DNA of 64,000 bases. Origin: Eutreptiella sp. 'Long Island Sound 2002' (lineage: Eukaryota; Euglenozoa; Euglenophyceae; Eutreptiales; Eutreptiaceae). The position numbers were made by a program, and so were the translations under genes. Shown piece by piece: positions 13,601-27,000 of the stretch. Position 1 is the first letter of the stretch. The number at the start of each line of letters is the position of its first letter. The DNA is taken from NCBI GenBank assembly GCA_964036045.1, contig CAXIWF010000520.1:33140-97139 (forward strand), in the 5' to 3' direction. The notes under the pieces are model-generated. The model was not told the DNA's origin. It saw only the letters and a program-made list of their open reading frames with translations, and ran no database searches.

Positions 13601-16600
13601 CTTTCGGTAGGTTTTCGGTAGGCTTTCGGTAGGCTTTCGGTAGGCTTTCGGCAGGCTTTCGTCAGGCTTTCGGTAGGCTTTCGGCAGGCTTTCGGTAGGC
13701 TTTCGGTAGGCTTTCGGTACGCTTTCGGTAGGCTTTCGGTAGGCTTTCGGTAGGCCCTCGGTAGGCTTTCGGTAGGCTTTTGGTAGGCTTTTCGTAGGCT
13801 TTCGGTGCGCTTTCGGTAGGCTTTCGGTAGGCTTTCGGTAGGCTTTCGGTAGGCTTTCGGTATGCTTTCGGCAGGCTTTCGGTAGGCTTTCGGTAGGCTT
13901 TCGGTAGGCGGGCTTTCGGTGGGCCTTCGGTAGGCTTTCGGTAGGCTTTCGGTAGGCTTTCGGTAGGCCCTCGGTAGGCTTTCGGTGGGCTTTCGGTAGG
14001 CTTTTCGTAGGCTTTCGGTGGGCTTTCGGTAGGCTTTCGGTGGCTTTTTGGTAGGCATTCGGTAGGCTTTCGGTAGGCGGGCTTTCGGTGGGCCTTCGGT
14101 AGGCTTTCGGTAGGCTTTTCGTAGGCTTTCGGTGGGCTTTCGGTATGCTTTCGGTGGCTTTTTGGTAGGCATTCGGTAGGCTTTCGGTAGGCGGGCTTTC
14201 GGTGGGCCTTCGGTAGGCTTTCGGTAGGCTTTCGGTAGGCTTTCGGTAGGCCCTCGGTAGGCTTTCGGTGGGCTTTCGGTAGGCTTTTCGTAGGCTTTCG
14301 GTGGGCTTTCGGTAGGCTTTCGGTGGGCTTTCGGTAGGCTTTCGGTACGCTTTCGGCAGGCTTTCGGTAGGCTTTCGGTAGGCTTTCGGTGGGCTTTCGG
14401 CAGGCTTTCGGTAGGCATTCGGTAGGCTTTCGGTAGGCTTTCGGTGGGCTTTCGGTAGGCTTTCGGAGGCTTTCGGTGGGCTTTCGGTGGGCTTTCGGTA
14501 GGCTTTCGGTAGGCTTTCGGTAGGCTTTCGGTAGGCTTTCGGTGGGCTTTCGGTAGGCTTTCGGTAGGCCCTCGGTAGGCTTTCGGTAGGCTTTTGGTAG
14601 GCTTTTCGTAGGCTTTCGGTGCGCTTTCGGTAGGCTTTCGGTAGGCTTTCGGTAGGCTTTCGGTAGGCTTTCGGTACGCTTTCGGCAGGCTTTCGGTAGG
14701 CTTTCGGTAGGCTTTCGGTGGGCTTTCGGCAGGCTTTCGGTAGGCTTTCGGTAGGCTTTCGGTGGGCTTTCGGTAGGCTTTCGGTAGGCTTTCGGTGGGC
14801 TTTCGGTGGGCTTTCGGTAGGCTTTCGGTAGGCTTTCGGTAGGCTTTCGGCAGGCGTTCGGTAGGCTTTCGGTAGGCTTTCGGTGGGCTTTCGGTACGCT
14901 TTTGGCAGGCTTTCGGTAGGCTTTCGGTAGGCTTTCGGTAGGCTTTCGGTAGGCTTTCGGCAGGCGTTCGGTAGGCTTTCGGTAGGCTTTCGGTGGTATT
15001 TTGGTAGGCATTCGGTAGGCTTTCGGTAGGCGGGCTTTCGGTGGGCCTTCGGTAGGCTTTCGGTAGGCTTTTGGTAGGCTTTCGGTAGGCTTTCGGTAGG
15101 CTTTCGGTAGGCTTTCGGTGGGCTTTCGGTAGGCTTTCGGTAGGCTTTCGGTAGGCTTTCGGTAGGCTTTCGGTGGGCTTTCGGTAGGCTTTCGGTAGGC
15201 TTTCGGCAGGCTTTTGGTAGGCTTTCGGTAGGCTTTTGGTAGGCTTTCGGTAGGCTTTCGGTAGGCTTTCGGTAGGCTTTCGGCAGGCTTTCGGTAGGCT
15301 TTCGGTAGGCTTTCGGTAGGCTTTCGGTAGGCTTTCGGTAGGCTTTCGGTAGGCTTTCGGTGGGCTTTCGGTAGGCTTTTCGTAGGCTTTCGGTGGGCTT
15401 TCGGTAGGCTTTCGGTAGGCTTTCGGTAGGCTTTCGGTGGGCTTTCGGTACGCTTTCGGCAGGCTTTCGGTAGGCTTTCGGTAGGCTTTCGGTGGGCTTT
15501 CGGCAGGCTTTCGGTAGGCTTTCGGTAGGCTTTCGGTAGGCTTTCGGTGGGCTTTCGGTAGGCTTTCGGTAGGCTTTCGGTGGGCTTTCGGTGGGCTTTC
15601 GGTAGGCTTTCGGTAGGCTTTCCGTAGGCTTTTGGTAGGCTTTCGGTGGGCTTTCGGTACGCTTTTGGCAGGCTTTCGGTAGGCTTTCGGCAGGCGTTCG
15701 GTAGGCTTTCGGTAGGCGTTCGGTGGCTTTTTGGTAGGCATTTGGTAGGCTTTCGGTAGGCGGGCTTTCGGTGGGCCTTCGGTAGGCTTTCGGTAGGCTT
15801 TCGGTAGGCTTTTGGTAGGCTTTCGGTAGGCTTTCGGTGGGCTTTCGGTAGGCTTTCGGTAGGCTTTCGGTAGGCTTTCGGTAGGCTTTCGGTGGGCTTT
15901 CGGTAGGCTTTCAGTAGGCTTTCGGCAGGCTTTCAGTAGGCTTTCGGTAGGCTTTCGGTAGGCTTTCGGTAGGCTTTCGGTGGGCTTTCGGTAGGCTTTC
16001 GGTAGGCTTTCGGTGGGCTTTCGGTAGGCTTTCGGTGGCTTTTTGGTAGGCATTTGGTAGGCTTTCGGTAGGCGGGCTTTCGGTGGGCCTTCGGTAGGCT
16101 TTCGGTAGGCTTTCGGTAGGCTTTTGGTAGGCTTTCGGTAGGCTTTCGGTGGGCTTTCGGTAGGCTTTCGGTAGGCTTTCGGTAGGCTTTCGGTAGGCTT
16201 TCGGTGGGCTTTCGGTAGGCTTTCAGTAGGCTTTCGGCAGGCTTTCAGTAGGCTTTCGGTAGGCTTTCGGTAGGCTTTCGGTAGGCTTTCGGTGGGCTTT
16301 CGGTAGGCTTTCGGTGGGCTTTCGGTGGGCTTTCGGTAGGCTTTCGGTAGGCTTTCGGTGGGCTTTCGGTAGGCTTTCGGTAGGCTTTCGGTGGGCTTTC
16401 GGTAGGCTTTCGGTAGGCTTTCGGTAGGCTTTCGGTAGGCTTTCGGTAGGCTTTCAGTGGGCTTTCGGTAGGCTTTCGGTAGGCTTTCGGCAGGCTTTCG
16501 GTAGGCTTTCGGTAGGCTTTCGGTAGGCTTTCGGTAGGCTTTCGGTGGGCTTTCGGTAGGCTTTTCGTAGGCTTTCGGTGGGCTTTCGGTAGGCTTTCGG

Positions 16601-17200
16601 TAGGCTTTCGGTAGGCTTTCGGCAGGCTTTCGGTAGGCTTTCGGTAGGCTTTCGGTAGGCTTTCGGTAGGCTTTCGGTAGGCTTTCGGTGGGCTTTCGGT
16701 AGGCTTTTCGTAGGCTTTCGGTGGGCTTTCGGTAGGCTTTCGGTAGGCTTTCGGTAGGCTTTCGGTACGCTTTCGGCAGGCTTTCGGTAGGCTTTCGGTA
16801 GGCTTTCGGTGGGCTTTCGGCAGGCTTTCGGTAGGCTTTCGGTAGGCTTTCGGTAGGCTTTCAGTGGGCTTTCGGTAGGCTTTTGGTAGGCTTTCGGTGG
16901 GCTTTCGGTGGGCTTTCGGTAGGCTTTCGGTGGGCTTTCCGTAGGCTTTTGGTAGGCTTTCGGTGGGCTTTCGGTACACTTTTGGCAGGCTTTCGGTAGG
17001 CTTTCGGTAGGCTTTCGGTAGGCTTTCGGTAGGCTTTCGGCAGGCGTTCGGTAGGCTTTCGGTAGGCTTTCGGTGGCTTTTTGGTAGGCATTCGGTAGGC
17101 TTTCGGTAGGCGGGCTTTCGGTGGGCCTTCGGTAGGCTTTTGACAGGCTTTCGGTAGGCTTTCGGTAGGCTTTCGGTAGGCTTTCGGTAGGCTTTCGGCA
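4628..17200. repeat. Minisatellite array, 11-bp unit CGGTAGGCTTT
   Basis: About 12.5 kb of nearly uninterrupted 11-mer with recurring point variants: GGTGGGCTTTC, GGCAGGCTTTC, GGTACGCTTT and TTTCCGTAGGCTTTTGG. A distinctive cluster (GGCTTTTTGGTAGGCATT followed by GGCGGGCTTTCGGTGGGCC) recurs near 5365, 6175, 7490, 8290, 10590, 11410, 12480, 13330, 14040, 14158, 14995, 15725, 16035 and 17075. Unequal exchange of blocks of a few hundred bp to 2 kb has therefore spread it. The minus strand lacks stops over thousands of bases (for example 5034-10952), but only because the unit contains none in any of its minus-strand frames. I do not call these genes. The array ends abruptly at an 18-nt poly-C tract (17202-17219). 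Confidence 0.97.
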
Positions 17201-18050
17201 GCCCCCCCCCCCCCCCCCCGGCGCCTCGTCACTGTTTTGGGGGGTCACACGGCCGGTGAAAAAAATGTTTGACCATTTTCAATGCTCAAAAAGTTTCGGC
17301 ACCTTCGGCGCCAGAGTTCATAATAACTGATGAATGGTCCTGTCAATTGAGCGCTTTTCCCGAATCTCCCAGTTTTTGGGGCTCTATCGACCCCTGGAGT
17401 TGCAAACCCGACTTCCCCTGCGCGGCAAGCAGAGGCGACCAGGCGACTTTTCAGAACCCCCTCAATGTGTTGGTTCCAAAATCCCATTTTCATATCTTGA
17501 ATTTTGGGTTCGGGTCACCTCCAGGGCCTGGGGGTCAGTCTCGGAAGGATTTGGGGGGGGGGGTCCAATTGAGCCTTGGGGGGGGGGGAGGGGCTGGCCA
17601 GAGGGCTCTATCGACACGCTCCCCCCAGAGTTGAAAACCCGCACACCCTAGGTCCCCCCCCCTAGACCCCCGGGCTGGGGGTCACAGCTGTGGTAACGGA
17701 CTGGGTGCGGCGGGTGGGATAGTGTCGCCAGGGGAATGTTGTGGGGGGGACGCTTGCGCCGTTTGTGAGAGCTGGGGTGGGGTGGGGGGGCTCCTAGAGC
17801 TCTAGGGGCACCTGTGCACAAGGCTGCCGCATGCAGTGGCCAGTGCTGGTGATGGTGGCAGTGGCAGTGGCAGTGGCAATGCGCTGCAGAGTTCGGGTCT
17901 TCTGCACGCGTTTTGTGGGTGAGTGCCGGTATTCGGGCGTAGGGTGCCGTACCCTCGGGGAGTTGGAGGGCGAGGCCAAGTTGTCCCCTGCCCCCAGTCC
18001 CGCTGCCCCCACTGCGGTCGCGGTGGCAGTGCCCCTCGGAACCGCTGCAG
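17201..18050. other. Boundary region between array and first lipase exon
   Basis: The segment starts with an 18-nt C run. It contains an imperfect direct duplication of about 75 bp (near 17338-17412 and 17560-17642; shared words CAATTGAGC and GCTCTATCGAC, each followed by a diverged GAGTTG..AACCCG). G runs of 10 or more lie at about 17549 and 17578. The upstream exon(s) and promoter of the lipase gene must lie here or farther left, but I cannot identify them. No convincing coding segment is seen. Confidence 0.5.
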
Positions 18051-21000
18051 GTGGACTTTGGGGTGCAGCTGCGCGGCACCAAGACCAAGACCGACCGCAG
18101 CCTCGATTACCTGCGTCCGAGCCATGTGGCCCATGCCGTCGCCAAGGCTGTTGAGGTACCCACCCGCCCCCACCGTCCCCAGGCCCATCGTGGTCGCCCC
18201 CCTCCCCCCCCACCACCCGAAGAACCACCAACACCCACTGCGGCCTGGGACTGGAGCCATGCTGACAGGCGCAGTCCCAGGGGGCAGTCGTGCCGATGGG
18301 GTTCGGGGTAGAGTTGGGCTTTGTTGTGGTGGGGACATCGGATTGAGGAACAGAGTCCGCTCCCAGAATGGTTCCCTTCCGCAGCCCCTGCTGCACGCCG
18401 TTCCCCGCCGAACAGGGCACGGGGGGGCTTCAGCTTTGATCGGAAGCAGCCATGGGCAGATGCCTCTGTGCATGCGTCAGACACACACACACCTCGCCGT
18501 GCTAGATGTGCCCCCCCCCCCTTTGATTTGGTTGCCAGTGCCACAGGAAACCACATCACCAACTGCAACGCTGACACCAATCGGAATGGACAACCTCTCC
18601 CCCCCCCCCCAACCCCACACCCCAGCGACTACCCCAACAACTCCGCCAACACCGCAGCAACACCGACACCAACAATGGCGGAAGAGCTCGATTGCTAATC
18701 AAGTGTATGTTTTATGCATACCGAGGTTTCAAATCCCTTCTTCTCCTTTATTTTAATTTTATGTTTTAGTTGGGCTGTACTGGATTTGAACGCGCACACC
18801 CACGCAACAACAATAGAGGGTAGCCCAAGACAGCACAGGACAGCCCAGAAAAGACGCCTGGGGCACCGCGGGCCCTGGGTGATGTGCCAACAGACACTTT
18901 ACAGGGGTGGGGGGGGGGGGCGCGGACGCCTCCCTCTCCCCAACTGCGGGAACGCGTACGAAGGGGAATTAGCCCCGGTCCCGAACCCTTAGACTGACGG
19001 CGGGCGCTACGTGCATGGTCTACCACCGCCGCGCCAGCTAAGGCCAACATGCCATCAAACAGCGTGCAACTATGCCCGAGACAAACTGGGCTGTGTCGGC
19101 CACCAGAAGCAAGTGGCCAAAACCACCGACACCAAGCACACCGACACCAACAAGGACCCCCCTTGAGCCATGATCTTCCTCCTCAAGGGTGCGACGAACC
19201 CACTCCCACTCCTCCTCTCCTGCCCCCTCCTCTACCCGCTCCCCACAGCAACAGGCTCCCCCGCCACCCAATGCCCCCCAGGCAGAAAGAATAGGGAGGC
19301 CCAGAGGAAACTGGGCATGGGGAAAGGGATGAACAAGGGGAAATACCAGGATGGGGCAGACCGTGCTCGCCAAAAACGGTGCAGAGCGCAGAAGGAGGAG
19401 AAGGAAAGGACAAACAGGAAAGAATCATTGTGGTTGTTAGAAGCCCTTGTCAGGAAAGTTATCCTACAGTTGCACACCCCAGCGTGCACAACTCAGTGCT
19501 AGAGTATGCAAACCCGGCATGGATTCGGAGTGTGCATCTGGATGCACCTGGTCAACGGCACGGGCAACAGCCCGTCTGCGGGACAGCCGACCCTCAAGTA
19601 GCCAAACAGGACAAGTCATCCGGGGGCTCCGTTGACACAACCAAAACATGTTCGGTTGTACCCACAGAGGGTCAGAATGAGCAGTGGCGAGAGGCCAATA
19701 GGCACCGCCAAATGAAAAACTAATACCGAGGCCTTGAGCCAACCCCCCCCCCCCCCACCGGGTTCCCCTGTGACAGTGCGTTTTCGATAGTGCGTGTCTC
19801 TCACACCCATTTGGGGGAGCACCTGATGCGGCATGCGGCATGGAGAATAGGTGGTCTGGCCCAACCAAGCCTCTGTAGGTACTCCTTTAGCGACAAATTG
19901 AGTGGCTTCTTGAGTTCGGGATATCCGTATCTTGTTGCACCTGACCCGATTTTGTACCCGGCACCAAGTTTGGTACCCTCCCTATGGCCCTTGGCCCCAT
20001 TTGCCCGCCCATGTGTGGGCCGATGTACGACAGGAGATTGATGTCGACGATGAAGGGATGATGGTGAAGTGTGTGCTCTGTGTTGCATGAAGAAAGCATC
20101 TCTTTTACTCGTGCAATGTTTGTGGGAAGGAGAGATGTTTACGCAGGTCTTGTACCCAAGGGTTTGCTCTCCTTAGGGGGCATTTTGGGAGGGCTTCAAT
20201 GCCGACCCATTCCGGGTGTACCCGCCGTAGAGTAGTGGCGCAGATACTGCCCCTTTGCTTCGCCTTTCATTCCCCTCCTCTTTGAAGTCATGTGCCTTTG
20301 AGTGGGTGCCATGCAGTAGCTCTTGGGGGGGGGGGAAGTGACACGGGCTATGTCCACCGAAGGGTCCGACGTAGCCCCCCCTTCACGACGTCTCGCCTCC
20401 GGTTTCCTGGTGTCCAACCCCGCGTGCCCCTCTCCCAGGGCCTGCCCGCCAGCTCCCGTGAGCACGATGCCGCCCTCCTGACGCAGTTCCTGTTCACGGC
20501 CCTGGGGCTGCACGACGGGGGGGTGTACCTGCAGCCCCGCGACGCCTACGACCTCGTGCTGCCCCGCCGCCGCCCGGCCCGGGCCTTCGCCGCCCTCCCG
20601 CGCCCCGGCCGCAGCATGGCCTCTGGCACCGCCCCCCACATCGCCGTGACGTGCAGCCAGCGCCCCTCCGCCGGGCCTCTGGGCCGCCCGTGTGGCCACT
20701 GCCTCGGCGCGACGCAGCTCGCACTGGGCACTGCCCCTGCGTCGACGGGGCCCAGCAGCTCCAAATCCCCCTCCACCGGACCCCCCGCGGACCAATTCTT
20801 CTCGAGCAAAGCGATCCCCGGCCGCGCGGCGGATGGCGTGTACACGCACGAGTGCCCGGCGGATGCGAAGGCGGGCGTGGGGGTCATGGGGGCTTACAGT
20901 CTGTTGCTGTCTGGGGATGATGAGACACTGTGGTGCCACCTGGCGCACAAGGGGAGGGTATGTGCCCTGGGGTCTTGGGTATGGGCCGAGGGGTACGCAG

Positions 21001-24000
21001 GGGCATGGGCGGTTTGGGGAGGAGGCGATGGAGATAACCGGACGTACCGGCAGAGCCGCTCGTCCGGTTCATTCCGCTGTGTTTACCCAATGCACTCAAG
21101 AAGGCGGTCTGTAGTCTTCAGACGCGGTGTGCGGTTTGTGGACGTGGATGTCTGGTAATTGCAGACATTGTCGGCGTGTTGGTAGGGGGCCTTTGCCCCT
21201 GTCCCCCAAAGGAAGGTCAGCATTTACCCGTGTGCACGTGCATGTCTCTTGAGCACGTGAAGCCAGCGAGGAAGGTGCATAGGTGCGGGTCTTGGGCGAG
21301 CGAAGGGAGCAAGGAACACACAATAGGGGAAGGTGTCGAGTGAGAGACAGGGTTTCCGTGTTTAGCGTATGGTTTGGGTCGGGTTTTGGTTTGGGAGTAC
21401 CATCACTGTTCCGCGTATGGGGGTTGCCAGCGTGTACCGGACGAAGGCTCGGCGGACAACGCGCCGGCTGGTTGTCCGGCAGGCCCAGTGGCCTTGTCCG
21501 CTGAGCCAGTATGTCCGCCCCAAAACCATGTTCATTGTAATGCAGTGCGCTGGGACATGGGACGGGACGCGGGGACAGGGGATGCGCCCGGATTGCCCCA
21601 ATGCCGCACTGCCTGGGACCCGCTGGTGCGTGGTACGTGGAAGCGAGTGGCTGTCCTCGCATGCAGTAGGGCCCCTGTTGCAGACTTCAGGGTGTTGCGT
21701 ATGATTGGCGGTGGAGCCTGTCTGCGCTGGAGGCCAGAGGGCAGGAGGCTGCAGCAATTATGGGCAGCGGGACGGATATGGCACCCTTACCCACAAGCAG
21801 TCCTGTGCTTAAGTTTTTTTTGTTCTGCAAGGAGGAGCGTCAATCCGGCCACCACCCCCCCCGCCAGACCAAAGTCACCATCGTGGGAAAAAACGACACT
21901 TACAATCGGGAAAATCTGATTGGGCCATTTGCAGTACACCAATTTGTGGGTCCCAGACCCCCTCCCTCCCATTAAGCACAGCCTTGGCCACAAGACTGCG
22001 CCCCCCCCCCCCCCCCGCCACACACGCCACCCCTCGCCACTGCCCCATTCTGGTGTACCCCCGCAACATGCCCCCCACCCCCCCCACACACCCACCACAC
22101 ACACTGCCCACAGGCCCGCCTCTACAAAGCGCAACCAAAGTGCGTTACACTTGAAGTACCCACCGGCGCATCTACTCCACTTTGGCTGGGTCAACCCCCG
22201 CAATCGCAGGCACCTGGCGCACCGGAAGGGCAGAGCTCCCATTATCACCCCCCCCCCCCCCCGGACCAGACCCAGTCTGATGGGGGATGCAGACTGCATT
22301 GTAGGGGCGTGGCCGGACGTCTGGTGGGAGTACAGCCCCCAAGGACCACCAACCGCCAACCGCCAACCGCCAGCCCCCGCCAACCGCCAACCGCAAACCA
22401 TTGTACAGTACTGTTTCTGTGGTGGTTTGTATTGCCCATGTCTTGACTGACCATCAAGCAGAGGGCGTCCCAGTGAAGGTTTGTTTCTGTTGGCGCTGCG
22501 GATCCGTTTCTTCTCTTTTTTCTCAAGGGCAGCCCTGGTCGCCCCTCCCACTCCCCCCACCCCCGCCCCTGCGCGCCCCCTCTGCCACGCCCACTCGGTG
22601 CACTGGATGCACGGTCCCCTGTGCAGGTGCGCTTCGACCTCCGCATCGAAGGCGAGGACCCCAGTGACCCCGCGAAGGTGGGCCTCCCGCTGATTGCCTG
22701 GACGATGCTGGCCTTTGGGGTGTACTCAGAGGAGGGCACCAGGACCATCATGCGGTCCCAGGGCTTTGCCCTCAACCCCCTGAGGTATGCCCCAGAGCCT
22801 GCCCCTCCCACTCACGGTGCCACGTCAACCCCCCCCCCCCCATCCTGCCCCAGGGGCACCCCCAGGGCTGTCTTCAAGAACCCCAATTTTTTTTGGTTAA
22901 GGACAGCCCTTAAGGACAGCCCCCAAGGACAACCAACCGCCAACCGCCACCAACCGCCAATTGCCAACCGCCACCAACCGCCAACCGCCAACCATTGTTC
23001 AATAGTGTTTCTGTGGTATTGCCATGTCTTGACCATGAAGCAGAGGGCGTCCCCATGATCGTTCGTTTCTGTTGGCGTTACAAACCCATTTATTTCCTTT
23101 CCTTCCCCTGAAGGATAGCCTTGGGGCACCCCCTTGGCCCTGTCCTCCCATCCCCCCCCTCTTTAGGGGCGCCAAGGCTATTGGGGTCAAGCACCAGCGG
23201 TTGAAGCATGCCGCAGCATGCCGCAGCATGCTGCAGCACCTGATTTTGGGGCCTGTTGGTGGGGGTTTGGAAGCATGCCGCAGCATGCGGTACACTGAAA
23301 ATTGGGTTGGGATTTTTTTGGAGAAAATTTCGGACCAAAATATCAATGCCATCCCCGATACACTATCCGCCAGAGATGGCCAGTACTCTAATGGTTAAAC
23401 AGTGCATCCGGAACTGAGAGGTCACTGGCTCAATTCCAGGGATGAGCAAAATGCGGCATCCCAGACAGGGGCCGGGGCAGGGTACACAAGCCAGCCTGCT
23501 TTTTTTCGTTTTTCTTTTCCTGTGCTGTGCTTTGACAGATCATTGTTCTCTTCACTTTGTCTTCTGATGTCTACTGTTGAACCCACTGAGGAGGGGACAA
23601 CACAACCCAAGAGGAACAGGGAGAGGTAGGGACACATCCTAACACATGATGGTTTCAATATGAGTAATGAGACGTTGCGGCATTTGGCAATCATGTATGT
23701 CAAAATGGACAAAAAGCGGAAATGTGAGGAGGAGGAGTAGCAACATGACCACCCATGAAATGATTCTGTTGTCTTCATCTTTGCAGGGGGTCGGGAGATG
23801 CATTGCTTTGTGTTTGGTTTGGGGTTTTGCCACTTTTTTTTTTTTGGAAAATCTGGGTACCCCCCACCTGCGGCTTGAAGCATGCTGCAGCATGCTGCGT
23901 CACAGGAAATTTTTCTTGGGGACCGTTGGTGCATAATTGGGGTCGACGGGCCTGGGGCTTGAGGGAGGGGGGCAAGCCCACCCCCCCCCTCCACAGGGGG

Positions 24001-27000
24001 CACGGCCTGACACGCTGTGGCTGGTGCAGGGGTGCGGAGGAGCACCGCTGGGGCCTGTGGCGCGGCAGTGATGGGGCATGGGGGGGAGGCGGGGGGGGGG
24101 GCATGGCCCCAGCAGTGAATGGTGACCAGTCCGGGAGCACCAACCCCTCTGCTGGTGTCTGCCCCTTAGCCCCTCTCCCCCCGCAGGTCATCTCCGTGTG
24201 TCACTGTGTGTGACCAAGAGGGGCCTCTGGTTGTTTAGGACACTGACGCGTGCACTTCTTGTGCGGATCGTCTCTTGTGCCTCTTGTGCCTTAGGGTGGG
24301 TGGGGGTTTCACGGGGACACTGGACGTTGGACGCTGGAGGCTGTGGGCTTTGGGGTGGGGGCAGGGGGGAGAAGTGGGATGAAGGGGAGCAAGAGGCACA
24401 ACGGTCGCACTCTCACGTACCAGCAGTACTTTCCCCATTGCACATTGCATGTCAGCAAACGTGTCAATCGCTACACAAAGCGACGAAGGCACAGAGACAC
24501 CACACGACATGAAGCGCTTCCAAAACACGGTGAAGGGCCCGTGAAAATTTTACGGGGGGGGGGGACTTGCTTGAGTTTTCATTCCGACGGGGGGGGGGGG
24601 GGGGCTCCCCCCTGGACCCCCTCCCCCCCTCCCCTGGACCCCCTCCCCCCCTCCCCCCTCAGCTCAAGTGCAGCTGAAAACCTGGGTTTTGGGAACTTTT
24701 TTTGGTGACGGGGAAAAAATTTCTCAGCGCCTTCGGCGCACGCCACACACTGTTTACTTATCGTTTTATGTGTACTCTGCATTCCTTGTCTTGCAGATTA
24801 CCATGACCCAACGCTCGTTGTCAGTGTATTTCTGCTCCCCAGTCCAACCGTCGCCACGCGCAAAACGCAAAGAGGTAATCGACGCTCTGCTTTATTTTAC
24901 GTTTAAAGATAGGATCACTGGCCGGAAGAGACAAGAAGCATACAATGAGGCACAAAAGGCATGTGCCACACTGTTTTTGAGTGTGCCAATGGCAACACTT
25001 GTCTAATGTCTCCCATTCAGGCAGTGACTCAGATTCCTCATCATCATCAGGTTCCAGCTCCACTTCCACTATAGATGGAGGCTCCAGTTCGGGGGAGTCT
25101 AATTCTGATTGACCATGATCACTGTGAGTTGGCATGAGATGGTGAATGTCCCGCTTTGTTGTATTTGTTGTGTCTTGATTAGATGAGGGAACCCTGAATT
25201 GACCTGCAATGATGAATTGGCTTTGTTTGCTACCAACAAGATGACATTTCCATGTGCTGAGTGGTTCGTTGCCCAATAAATTTACTGTTCCCTGTGGACT
25301 AGGTACGTTCCGACGGGGGGGCTCCCCCCTGGACCCCCTCCCCCCCTCCCCCCCCCGCTCAAGCAAGTCCCTGGGGGGGGGGTTTGGAGCCCCCCCAAAT
25401 TCAGGGAGAGGGGGGTTGTGGAAAGGGGCACCGAGGGCCAAAAGCTTATTTCCTCAATACAAATGCCTGAAATCTTGCCTTCAACGATTTTCAAGTGCAC
25501 TAGCATTGTGACTTGGTGTGCAGAGGTTCAGGCCTGCATTTCAAGTTTGGCAAGGGGTATGCGGCAATTAACTAATGGCTCAAAAAAGGGGCAAGGCAGT
25601 TTCGCTTTGCTACGTGACCTGGCGGGGGGAACATTGGCTTGCGCCGGGGGGGGGGGGGGGGTTCATTCGAGCCCCGCCCAAAGGAGGGGGTTGGGTTGGG
25701 TTGGGGTGGGTTGGGTTGCTTGCACCGGAGGCGGGTTCCCACGGCGGCTACTGTGTCCTTCCCTCACTAGCACGACTGGGTCCAACTCCAGCTGTCTGGT
25801 CTCACAGCCCTGCAGACTGCTGACGACCCCCGAACCCCACCAAGTCCCTGCCGACCGCAAGCAAGCAGAGCCACGGTGCTTGTGTCCCAGGGTACGGCCC
25901 CCTGCAAGCTTACGCCATCCATCCCTCCATCCATCCAGACCCCCTCTTACTTGGGGAAGGGGAGGGGGGAGGGGGGGGACCCCAACCCCCCCTCTTAATC
26001 GGGGGGGGGGGGTGGACCCACCCCCTCCCCTTGTTAACAGGAGCCTTGAGGGCAGCCCCCCCCCCTGTCCCCGTGCCACAGGCTCAACACGATGCTCATC
26101 GGGGAGGACGCCGGGCATGTCATTGTCACCTTCCGGGGCACCAAGAGCGTCAGCATCGCAATCAAGAACGACGTTCTGGGGACGATCTCGCAGGAGCCGG
26201 ACGTCGCGGGGCGGGTGCACGCTGGCTTTAAGGAGCGGGCGGACCGCATCTACAGGCCATTGCTCACGTTCCTGCGGCAACACCTGAACGGGCGGAAGCT
26301 CATCATATCCGGTGTGCCCGGGGCCAGAGGGATATGGGCGGCGGCAACGGTCGTAAATGGCACAGGCCCTTGCCGTGGGATGCAGCCTCTGCTCCTGCGC
26401 ACACTCGGCCGCATGGCATCGGTGAAGCCGTGAAGAGGGTGAGGGACCGGGGGATGTGGGGGGTCTGTGGGTGTATGTTGTAATTCGTGTAATTTTTTTT
26501 TTCCGCTGTAAATGCGCGTAACAAAAAAACCGTCAGGTCGTGTAATTTTTTTTTTTTTGCTGTAAGTCGTGTAAGCCAGCTTACACGACTTACAGCAAAA
26601 AAAAAAAATTACACGACCTGACGGTTTTTTTGTTACGCGCATTTACATTTACAGCGGAAAAAAAAAATTACACGACTTACAGCAAAAATAAAAAAATTAC
26701 ACGACTGGACGATTTTTTCGTACACGCGTTTACCGCAATAATAAAAAAATTACACGACCTTACCGCAAAGAAGCAATTACCAATTTTACTGAAAATGCAT
26801 GCACGTAGGGGATGTGCCCACCTGTGGCCACGTAGTGGCCGCTAGGCCTATGTAGCCCGTGCCATGGGCCTTCGAAATTGCTTTTTGTAGGTGGTTCAAT
26901 GGCATTTGGTGTGTGCACAAACTGCTTAAGCAGTTTTCCACCCTCTACAGGTCAAAAATGGAAATTTTTGCAAAACATTTTTTTGATGTTGTGACCTCTC

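Larger units (their letters stand above)
20958..22626 (+). other. Lipase intron 2
   Basis: A GTATGT donor and a TGTGCAG acceptor bound this intron. It contains one arm of an inverted dispersed repeat (21869-21966), long C runs (about 22001 and 22248) and a left-truncated copy of the CCAACCG-bearing MITE-like family (about 22335-22540). The region 21000-21800 shows nothing I can identify. Confidence 0.6.
22785..26081 (+). other. Lipase intron 3
   Basis: A 3.3-kb intron with a GTATGC donor and a GCCACAG acceptor, joining phase 2 to phase 2. It contains a complete MITE-like element (22852-23133), a tRNA-type pol III promoter pair (23377-23437), a two-exon plus-strand gene fragment (24797-25112) and two related segments near 24570-24670 and 25305-25370 (TTCCGACGGGG followed by CTCCCCCCTGGACCCCC). 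A GGGTT-rich stretch (25688-25720) could form a G-quadruplex. A coding-looking segment at about 25771-25889 fails the phase test for this gene. Confidence 0.6.

Noticed and set aside
5034-16979. Minus-strand ORFs of up to 1,972 codons made of KAYRKPTESLP repeats
   Set aside because: The 11-bp unit has no stop in any minus-strand frame, so long ORFs are automatic. Overlapping frames give the same peptide and the replacement positions vary freely. No introns, start context or non-repeat ends are seen.
18676-18755. tRNA-Ser(GCT)-like sequence
   Set aside because: The anticodon-like TTGCTAATC, a possible variable arm and a TTTCAAATCC B box are present, but the D arm is shortened and the acceptor stem does not pair. 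At best it is a relic.
24821-25441. 206-codon minus-strand ORF with an acidic stretch
   Set aside because: It is antisense to the two-exon plus-strand fragment, and its acidic run is the complement of the Ser/Asp tail. No splice or domain support.
25771-25889. Possible extra lipase exon (ends CAGG/GTACGG)
   Set aside because: It is open in two frames with good splice sites, but its length does not preserve the phase between the exons at 22784 and 26082, which join perfectly without it.
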